10,418 bases of DNA, taken from the NCBI GenBank assembly GCA_947371645.1, contig CANBQJ010000129.1, forward strand, positions 1 to 10,418, read 5' to 3'. The notes beneath the pieces were generated by a model. The model saw nothing but the letters and a program-made list of their open reading frames with translations, did not search any database and was not told where the DNA came from. How positions within the stretch are numbered: position 1 is the first letter of the stretch; every line of letters begins with the position of its first letter. This document shows, piece after piece, positions 1 through 5,538 of this stretch. Position numbers and translations under genes: made by a program. This stretch comes from Burkholderiales bacterium. GTDB lineage: Bacteria; Pseudomonadota; Gammaproteobacteria; Burkholderiales; Burkholderiaceae.

Positions 1-81
1 GACCTCCTTGACCGACAGGCCCGACTCGGCCTGCTTCAAGAACCCAATGATCTGCTGTTCGGTAAATCGACTCTTCCTCAT
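1..81 (-). CDS. IS3-family transposase OrfA, N-terminal fragment
   Basis: The first 27 codons of an IS3-family OrfA, cut by the window edge. The translation starts MRKSRFTEQQIIGFLKQAES and continues GLSVKEV. This is the hallmark N-terminus of the IS407/IS51-like OrfA, which carries a helix-turn-helix that binds the IS ends. In this family a full OrfA is followed by OrfB (DDE integrase), made by programmed frameshifting. Two in-frame ATGs exist, at 90 and 81. I chose 81 because a GGAGA ribosome-binding sequence (91-95) lies 9 bases upstream of it, whereas it touches the ATG at 90 and could not serve that start. Whether the element is intact cannot be judged here. Confidence 0.85.
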   Translation of the reverse strand, partial: MRKSRFTEQQIIGFLKQAESGLSVKEV

Positions 82-149
82 GTCCGTCATTCTCCAGGTT
101 GACGGACCTCACTTCCATTCAACTGGTACGGCTGTGAGGGGGCAGGTCA
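1..149 (-). mobile_element. IS3-family insertion sequence, left-end part only
   Basis: The terminal part of an insertion sequence enters from the left edge. Reading leftward, the element begins at 149 with a TGACCTGCCCC-type end (terminal stretch 132-149), which resembles IS3-family termini. The transposase OrfA start follows 68 bases inside. The junction at 149/150 falls within a codon of the neighbouring ATPase gene, so the element sits inside that gene. The other IS end, OrfB and the target duplication lie outside the window. The family call rests mainly on the OrfA N-terminus. The exact terminal base is inferred from where ATPase-like coding stops. Confidence 0.8.
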
Positions 150-555
150 GGAGCACGCTCCGGAAACCCAGCCCCTTGTTCCCGATGCCGGCGTTGACAG
201 GCTTGTTGCTGAGCGCGATGTTGGTGATGGCCCTTAGGTTTGCCTCGACGAAGCCCCTGCCCCGATTCGCGACATATAGGCAGCCCTGGCCATCGTCGGG
301 ATCGACTACCACCGCGATCTCGCCATCGCTGCGAGAGGCATCATGCGCGTCGTGGGCGTTCTGAATAAGCTCGATCAGGAATCGATTGCCGTAGTCGTCG
401 GAGACGAACTGCGACATGTTCCTAACGCTCTGGTAAATGCTCGGATCGCTGCGGCCTGCTATGTAGTGATCGATCCTTTGGCGCATGAGTTGCTCGATGC
501 GCTGCGAACATGAAAGCTCCGCTATATCGATGGTCGCCTCGTCTGAATTGATCAC
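150..555 (-). pseudogene. Sacsin/Hsp90-like (GHKL) ATPase, 5' part of a gene disrupted by the IS
   Basis: N-terminal 135 codons of a GHKL-fold ATPase gene, read leftward. The N-box is ELIQNAHDA (residues 62-70), with the Glu and Asn that place Mg-ATP in Hsp90-like folds. The G1-type box is NRGRGF (97-102) and the G2-type lid box GIGNKGLGFRSVL (123-135). This order and spacing resemble the ATPase domain at the N-terminus of large sacsin/NO VEIN-like bacterial proteins, some of which occur in defence islands. The start is GTG at 555, supported by a strong AGGGAGGAG ribosome-binding sequence about 8 bases upstream. After codon 135 the frame enters the IS end and meets a stop at 109, giving a 148-residue chimera without the rest of the protein. 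The remaining gene should lie left of the IS, outside the window. Function is inferred from motifs; the partner domains are unseen. Confidence 0.8.
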
Positions 556-941
556 AACCTTCTCCTCCCTGGCCGCCTTCCACGCTGCGGCATTTGCGAT
601 TCATTTTGAGCGAAGAAGCGGACTTACCCGCCAAGGGTCACTCCGCAGCTGAGCACGCAGCACTGGGAGCGCAGGCGTTCTATCAGTTGGCTTCGGCGGA
701 ACGGGAGTTGAGACCACCATCGCGCGAGGACAGAGTAACGAGTGTCGACAAGACTGGAATCGATTGTTCCCCTGGCGCGTCTACGATACGCCAGCCCCCA
801 ATCCAAGCGGGCAAAACTGGAGCAAATTTGGCACACTCAGCACTCAAAAGTGCTCTGAATCAGTCATGGCCAGTCATATAAAACCCCAGTAAAATCAACA
901 CACTGGAGTTCATTCCCAGTCAGAAAAGTGGTCTTGTCTTT
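556..941. other. Gene-free end of the integrated element
   Basis: No convincing gene in 386 bases. The open frames here are short, lack good ribosome-binding sites and have no recognisable protein features. The stretch looks less GC-rich than the chromosome to its right, and its last 80 bases are A/T-rich. It must hold the promoter of the leftward ATPase gene, but I see no clear -35/-10 pair. A small hairpin (AGCACT/AGTGCT, 839-854, 4-base loop) and a cluster of CCAGT pentamers (870-920) are the only visible structures. Confidence 0.6.
870..920. repeat. Cluster of CCAGT pentamers beside the tRNA junction
   Basis: CCAGT occurs at 870-874, 886-890 and 916-920, with its complement ACTGG at 902-906. 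The steps are 16, 16 and 14 bases, in an A/T-rich stretch ending about 20 bases before the tRNA fragment. CAGTCA is also repeated at 861, 871 and 917. Arm-type integrase or excisionase sites near an attachment site often look like this, but the unit is short and chance is not excluded. Confidence 0.3.
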
Positions 942-988
942 GACTGTTAATCCGTAGGTCCCTGGTTCGAGCCCAGGTCGGGGAGCCA
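942..988 (+). other. tRNA-Asn 3' fragment, probable attachment site (attR-like)
   Basis: The 3' part of a tRNA-Asn gene without its 5' half. It covers the anticodon loop CTGTTAA with anticodon GTT (946-948), the 3' side of the anticodon stem, the variable region, a complete T arm (CCTGG TTCGAGC CCAGG) and the 3' acceptor strand ending in GCCA. The 5' acceptor strand (expected TCCCCGA) and D arm are absent upstream. Identity to a tRNA ends inside the anticodon stem: the third stem position (941) no longer pairs. Phage and island integrases commonly recombine at tRNA 3' ends, leaving an intact tRNA at one end and a 3' copy at the other. This fragment therefore marks the element-chromosome border. 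The full tRNA-Asn is expected at the other end, to the left. Confidence 0.85.
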
Positions 989-997
989 AATATGCAG

Positions 998-1028
998 AAA
1001 AGCCTGATCCGTGTGATCGGGCTTTTTT
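998..1028 (+). terminator. Rho-independent terminator behind the tRNA-Asn 3' end
   Basis: A 9-bp stem (1001-1009 with 1015-1023, one G-T wobble) encloses the 5-base loop CGTGT and runs into six T residues (1023-1028). An A run precedes it at 998-1001, so it may act in both directions. It lies ten bases after the CCA and probably served the original tRNA-Asn. Confidence 0.8.
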
Positions 1029-1146
1029 CATTGTGCAAACCAGCGTGATCCCACGCGATGCGCCACACCTAACCCAAGGGATGGGTGAAACCTGACCCGG
1101 GTGTTAGCGTTGCCCCTCAAGCTCGAAGGCACAAACGGGGGGATCG

Positions 1147-3072
1147 ATGAGCAAGCGTGGTTTCAATCGGGCGGCGGCAGCCACCCTGCTTGCCTTGTGC
1201 CTGGCCGCTTGTGGCGGCGGTGGTGGCAGCTCACCAGCGCCCGCCCCAGCCACCCCCACCTCGGTGGCCAGCAACCCGCTTGAACAAGCGCTGGCTGACG
1301 CCGACCTCACGGTTTCGGGTGCGGCGTCCTCTGGCGTCAACGACAAGACATCCACCTGGACCTTCACCCTGCCTGCAGGCAGCTTTGGCACCTCTCCTTC
1401 GGACATCAGCCTGGTGGCCGATGGCGAAGCCGTGCCCGCAGACGCGATCGCGGTGAGCGGCAAGGTGGTGACTGCGCTGGTGAACTTCAGCAACGGCCTC
1501 AGCACGGGCGTGAGCGAACTGGTCTTTCGCGCCAGCGACAACACGGGCCGCCTGATCCACGTGCACAAGCGTCTGTTCACAGGCACCAACACCGTCACCG
1601 TGCGCGTGCAAGACACGAACGGCGCGCCCGTGCCCAATGCCGATGTCAGCTTGCAGTTGGCCGATGCCCCGGATGTGCGCCTGACCCAGACCACCCCGGA
1701 CGGCACGGCCACCTTCCAGCACCTGCCATCGCGCACCGTGCTCGTTGAAGCCCGGGCCGCTGGCGGTCTGCTGGGTGTCGCGGGCGATGTGGCCAACAAC
1801 TTCAACAAGAGCCTGAACGTGAAGGGCCAGATCGTCGTCACCGTGCGGCCCCTCGACGCGGTCGCCACCGGCTCGACACCAACACCCTTCACTGTGACGA
1901 CTTCGGGCACCGCACCCCAGCGCCTCGCCAAGGCATTCACCACGCAGCCCAATACGCGGGCGGTCACCGTGCGCTACCGTTTCGCCACCGACGAATTCGC
2001 CGCCGGCAACTTCGGCTCGCCCTACAGCGACTACTACAGCGTTCAACTGCGCAGCGGCGGCACCAGCGCGGCCGTGGACACCAATGCCATGAATGGGCTG
2101 GGTATGGCCGCTTTCGACGCCTCAGGCAGCACGGGGTGGCGCACGCTGCGTCTGCCGGTCACTGGAGGGCAACTGGTGCAACTCGACGCGGTGGTGGCCA
2201 ACGTCAACGATGCCGCCTTCGATTCGCGCCTGATCATCGACCGCATCGACGAAGAAAGCAGCCTGCTGCAGACTCAGCTTCAGTGGGATGCCGTTCAAGG
2301 CGGCGTGACCGTTGCCGTGTCGCTGCAAGGTCAGGCCCTGGCTGCGGACCAGCCGGTGAAACTGTACTGGGCCAGCGGCACCAGCGTCGCCGACATCCTG
2401 GGGGCTGCGGTGGCCAGCTTTGCCCTGCCCCAGGCCACGCCCGCAGGCAATGCGCTCAGTTTTCATGTGGACGGCACTGTGCTGCGCAATGCGCCTGCGC
2501 AAGCCACGCACCTCCTGGCGGTGGCGGGCGAGACCGCCTCGGCGGCCTTGCCCGATGTGACCTTGTCGATGGGGCCCAGCGCCGACGACACCATCCTGGG
2601 CAGCGCCGTGCAGAACCTGCTCAAGGAAGCCGCGCGCCTTGCAGGTGTCGGCACCATCGCCGTGGCTCAAACCGCGCTGACACCCGCGCAGCAGGCCCAC
2701 GCCATGTTCCTCAACCTCACGCGCGCACCTTCGAACTTCGCCGCCAACATCGCTGCACAGCAACTGGTGTATGGCCCCGAGGGCGATGCCGTGATCCAGG
2801 TGTTCGCCGCGCAGACCAAGGACTTGACCCTGGCTCAGGTCCTGGGGCAACAGGCCGCCATCGAAGCAGCCATGGCCACTGAAATCCGCGCGCAGGGCCC
2901 GAGCAAGGTGTCTGCCCACTGTGCAGACCCGGCATCGCTGGCGGTGGTGGACATCCGCGCGTCCAGCGTGCCCACGGCCACAGCCACCGTTGTCAAAGCC
3001 TTCCTGACGGTGCAAGCCAGCAAGTTTGCCGACGAGGCGAATGGCTTGTGGCACATCGAAGCGGCGCCCTGA
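1147..3072 (+). CDS. Large outer-membrane lipoprotein of unknown function
   Basis: 641 residues. The N-terminus is a lipoprotein signal: basic MSKRGFNR, a hydrophobic stretch and the lipobox LAAC with Cys22. Gly follows, so outer-membrane sorting is expected, then a Gly/Ser/Pro/Ala-rich linker to about residue 40. Residues ~142-230 resemble a carboxypeptidase-regulatory-like or Ig-like beta sandwich (TVRVQDTNGAPVPNADVSL, then DGTATFQHLP). Residues ~264-371 form a second beta-rich module with RYRFATDEF, SDYYSVQLRSGG and a late IDRIDEES. This is reminiscent of choice-of-anchor-type domains of secreted proteins, but I cannot name it. The C-terminal ~180 residues are more helical and Ala/Gln-rich. 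The start is ATG at 1147 with a G-rich ribosome-binding stretch (1137-1143) just upstream. The gene stands alone, converging on the TolC-like gene with a 21-base gap. No catalytic motif was found. Lipoprotein call sure; role unknown. Confidence 0.85.
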   Translation: MSKRGFNRAAAATLLALCLAACGGGGGSSPAPAPATPTSVASNPLEQALADADLTVSGAASSGVNDKTSTWTFTLPAGSFGTSPSDISLVADGEAVPADAIAVSGKVVTALVNFSNGLSTGVSELVFRASDNTGRLIHVHKRLFTGTNTVTVRVQDTNGAPVPNADVSLQLADAPDVRLTQTTPDGTATFQHLPSRTVLVEARAAGGLLGVAGDVANNFNKSLNVKGQIVVTVRPLDAVATGSTPTPFTVTTSGTAPQRLAKAFTTQPNTRAVTVRYRFATDEFAAGNFGSPYSDYYSVQLRSGGTSAAVDTNAMNGLGMAAFDASGSTGWRTLRLPVTGGQLVQLDAVVANVNDAAFDSRLIIDRIDEESSLLQTQLQWDAVQGGVTVAVSLQGQALAADQPVKLYWASGTSVADILGAAVASFALPQATPAGNALSFHVDGTVLRNAPAQATHLLAVAGETASAALPDVTLSMGPSADDTILGSAVQNLLKEAARLAGVGTIAVAQTALTPAQQAHAMFLNLTRAPSNFAANIAAQQLVYGPEGDAVIQVFAAQTKDLTLAQVLGQQAAIEAAMATEIRAQGPSKVSAHCADPASLAVVDIRASSVPTATATVVKAFLTVQASKFADEANGLWHIEAAP

Positions 3073-3093
3073 TGCGCCGCGCTGGATGCCGGT

Positions 3094-4434
3094 TCAGGGC
3101 GGCGTCGCCAGCGGCATGGGCCATGTCGCTGCACCCCCTTCTTGCCATGGCGATCCCACCTGCGCCATCAACTTGACCCTGGCGAGCAGGGCCAGACCCT
3201 GAAGGCGCATGTGCTCCGCCTGCCCTGCGGCCAACTCCTGCTGCGCTTGCCGGGCCTCTGCATCCACCGCCTGCCCTTGCGCCAGGCGGCGCTCCACAGC
3301 AGAACGCTGAGCTTGAAGTGCCACCACCCGCTGCGCTGCAGCCCCTTCATGGGCCTGGGCCACGTGCAGGCTACGCCAGTTGCTGGACACCTCCTGGCGC
3401 AAGCGAGACACCAAGGTGTCCAGGTCTGCTTCCACTTTGCCCAGTTGGGCCACGGCCTCACGCTCACGCGCGGACAAGGCACCGCCGGCGAACAGCGGCA
3501 CGCTCAACTGCACACCGACGCTGTCGGTGCGCGCCTTGCTGCCCACATTGAGTGAGGCTGTAGGGCCCTGGTTGGACACACCGCTGCTGGCCACCAGATC
3601 CAGACTGGGGCCCTGCGCGCCCCGCGCCTGCTGAACTTGCGCCTGTGCCACCTTGACCGCCAGCCGTGCGGCCTGCACCTCCGGGCTGTGGTCGGCGCTG
3701 GCCTGCAGCCAGCTAGGCAAATCGGGCACCTGTGCGCTCACGTCCATGTCAGCGCATCGCTGTTCCTCTGGATCCAGCGCTGATCCGGCCAGCTCCGACA
3801 ACACAAACAGCCGCTGCTTGCGCTCGGACTCGGCTTCGGCCAGTTTGGCCTGGGCCAAAGCCAGGTCGGCGCCAGCCAAGGCGGCCTCATGGGCGGCCAG
3901 GTCGCCACGGTCCAGCCGCCTGGCCATGGCATCGACGCGAGTGCGATGGCGGCTCACGTCCAGCTCCGCAGCTTGTTGCATGAGCGCTTGCTGACAAGCT
4001 TCAAACCAGGGTTGCACCACGCGAACCACCAGGGCCAGCTCGGCCGACTGGGCCTGCGAAGTGAGCTGGTCCACCACCATGCGAGCGGCCTCACGGCGTG
4101 CCATGTCTTCGCGGCGGTACAGCGCCTGGGTCAGCTGCAGGTTGTAGCCATAGGTGCTGAAGCGGTCCTGCCGGTCTGGCAGCTTGCCGCCTTCGTAATT
4201 CAGGTGCTGGCTGGCGCGGTTGGCGTTGGCCGTCAGGTTGAGCTGAGGCCACAAGCTGCCCTGGGCCTGATCCAGCCTCGCTTGCGCGGCCGCCAGGTCT
4301 TGCCGGGCCGCACGCACCTGGCCATCGTGCAACAGCGCTGACTTCACCCACTCGTCCAGGGTTGCGGCTTGCGCAGTGCTCCATGCCACGAGCAAGGCAC
4401 CCATCCACTGCGATGTTCTGCGTGCCCTCACCAC
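3094..4434 (-). CDS. TolC-family outer-membrane efflux/secretion channel
   Basis: 446 residues, normal size for a TolC-type channel. A signal peptide (MGALLVAWSTAQA, residues 11-23) precedes a mature start near ATLDEW. The repeated OEP architecture is visible. The first half (about 25-210) has QDLAAAQARLDQAQGSLWPQ leading into strand-like LNLTANANRAS. The second half (about 235-430) has VQAARLAVKVAQAQVQQARG, strands and VPLFAGGALSAREREAVAQL, with long Ala/Gln/Arg coiled-coil helices between. Trimers of this family form a barrel and periplasmic tunnel docking to an adaptor. The start is GTG at 4434, inside the end of the adaptor gene (7-base overlap), so translation is probably coupled. A second GTG follows directly, and the Met at residue 11 would still leave a signal peptide. 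No pump gene is adjacent, so the substrate is unknown. The divergent giant surface protein is the obvious candidate (inference). Confidence 0.9.
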   Translation of the reverse strand: MVRARRTSQWMGALLVAWSTAQAATLDEWVKSALLHDGQVRAARQDLAAAQARLDQAQGSLWPQLNLTANANRASQHLNYEGGKLPDRQDRFSTYGYNLQLTQALYRREDMARREAARMVVDQLTSQAQSAELALVVRVVQPWFEACQQALMQQAAELDVSRHRTRVDAMARRLDRGDLAAHEAALAGADLALAQAKLAEAESERKQRLFVLSELAGSALDPEEQRCADMDVSAQVPDLPSWLQASADHSPEVQAARLAVKVAQAQVQQARGAQGPSLDLVASSGVSNQGPTASLNVGSKARTDSVGVQLSVPLFAGGALSAREREAVAQLGKVEADLDTLVSRLRQEVSSNWRSLHVAQAHEGAAAQRVVALQAQRSAVERRLAQGQAVDAEARQAQQELAAGQAEHMRLQGLALLARVKLMAQVGSPWQEGGAATWPMPLATPP

Positions 4435-5273
4435 TGCACCTTGCAGGCCACACCAGGTGGGATGAGCAGCTGAGGGTTGGGCACTTCCAGGCGCACGCCA
4501 AACATGCCGCTGGACGGGTCCAGCATGCGGTCCACCAGCTTGACCCGCGCCTGGATGCGCCCGCCGATGGGGGCCTCGGGCATCACCGTCACGGTGTCGC
4601 CCACCTTGACCTTGCCGAATTGGGCAACCGGGGCCATCAGCTCCACCCGCAGCGGGTCGAACTGCACAAGCTTGAGGATGGGGCGCTTGTTGTCCGCAGG
4701 GTCCACCAGCTCACCAGGTTGCACGTACTGGTCCACCACCAACCCGTCGATGGGGCTGCGGATGACCCGCCGGTTCAGTTGGTCTTGTGCTTGCTGCAAC
4801 TCTCGCGTGGCGAGCTCATGGGACTCCTGCGCCTGCTTGAGTTCAGCTTGCGCCAGACGCCGCTCCAGGTCGGCATCATCGCGGTCCTGCAATGACAGGG
4901 CTCGGTCTGCCGCCAGTTCGCTGCGACGCTCGAACTTGCGGGTCAGCAACTCCACGCGGGCCTTGCCGGAGTCCAGGGCACCGGCCATCGCCACCTTTTG
5001 CTGCGCCGTGAACACGGCAGATTTCTCCACCGTGGCCTCCAGCGTGGCCACCACGGCGCCCTTCTTGACGGCCTGCCCTCGGCCATGAGGCACCGACTCC
5101 AGCAAGCCCGTCACCGGGCTGCGGATCTCGATGCTGCGGTAAGCGAGCATCGTGCAGCCCACCCCTGATACGGCAGCAGATCCCGCGGGCGGTTCACCTG
5201 CGGCGCTCGATGCCACGGCGAAGGCGCCAACCACGGCCAAGCCCAACTGGCATCTCAAATTGACCAAAGTCAT
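4428..5273 (-). CDS. Periplasmic adaptor (membrane fusion) protein, HlyD/RND-type
   Basis: 281 residues, at the short end for this family. A cleavable signal peptide (to about residue 25, AVASSAAG) is predicted rather than a retained N-terminal helix, as in RND-type adaptors. The lipoyl domain is split. The first half is about 48-82 (IEIRSPVTGLLESV, then GQAVKKGAVVATLEA) and the second about 169-192 (RVIRSPIDGLVVDQYVQPGE). An Arg/Glu/Ala/Gln-rich alpha-hairpin coiled coil (about 84-166) between them would contact the TolC partner. The beta-barrel follows (205-281), ending with FGVRLEVPNP and LIPPGVACKV. No separate membrane-proximal domain is evident. ATG at 5273 is used; the GGGAG upstream is rather far (about 12 bases). 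It is the first gene of a two-gene operon with the TolC-like gene. No inner-membrane pump is encoded in the window, so the complex is incomplete as seen. Confidence 0.88.
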   Translation of the reverse strand: MTLVNLRCQLGLAVVGAFAVASSAAGEPPAGSAAVSGVGCTMLAYRSIEIRSPVTGLLESVPHGRGQAVKKGAVVATLEATVEKSAVFTAQQKVAMAGALDSGKARVELLTRKFERRSELAADRALSLQDRDDADLERRLAQAELKQAQESHELATRELQQAQDQLNRRVIRSPIDGLVVDQYVQPGELVDPADNKRPILKLVQFDPLRVELMAPVAQFGKVKVGDTVTVMPEAPIGGRIQARVKLVDRMLDPSSGMFGVRLEVPNPQLLIPPGVACKVQW

Positions 5274-5300
5274 GATGGTGTGTGTCTCCCCAACCCCTCT

Positions 5301-5330
5301 TTTACATCAGCCACATTTGATCTGGTCCAA
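5301..5330 (-). promoter_or_regulatory. Candidate sigma70-type promoter of the adaptor/TolC operon
   Basis: Reading leftward, TTGGAC (5330-5325) and TGTAAA (5306-5301) are 18 bases apart, with the adaptor ATG about 28 bases further on. Both boxes match the consensus only partly (3/6 and 4/6). The -35 box falls inside an imperfect inverted repeat with TGATC/GATCA arms (5318-5338), which could be an operator. Weak evidence. Confidence 0.25.
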
Positions 5331-5538
5331 GTGGATCAGGCTCATCACCTTGCCCCCCCTAATACGAAGGGTGCGCAGTCGCCCATTGCTGTTGTCAATG
5401 AAGTTGCCATCACTCAGACTGCCATGTAAAGCGTCAGACACACAGCGGTGTGGCAGGCGCCCCCACAACGTCATTTGAACCAGCGCCCAGCAGTTGATGC
5501 CAAACCGGGGCGGATGAGTTCACCCCCGGGAGTCAAGC

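Noticed and set aside
839..854. AGCACT/AGTGCT hairpin considered as a terminator
   Set aside because: The stem is only six base pairs and no T run follows on either strand.
594..881. A 95-codon plus-strand frame near the element end
   Set aside because: No ribosome-binding site, no recognisable protein pattern, and composition like non-coding sequence.
1065..1107. Inverted arms (CTAAC/GTTAG and ACACC/GGTGT) upstream of the lipoprotein gene considered as a riboswitch or operator
   Set aside because: The pairings are short, compete with one another, and match no riboswitch core that I know.
1104..2046. Two long minus-strand frames opposite the lipoprotein gene
   Set aside because: Both mirror the G/C periodicity of the lipoprotein gene and lack recognisable features; the plus-strand product has a convincing lipobox.
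5404..5430. TTGCCA and TGTAAA considered as the promoter of the giant gene
   Set aside because: The 15-base spacing is too short for a good sigma70 promoter and both boxes are only partial matches.
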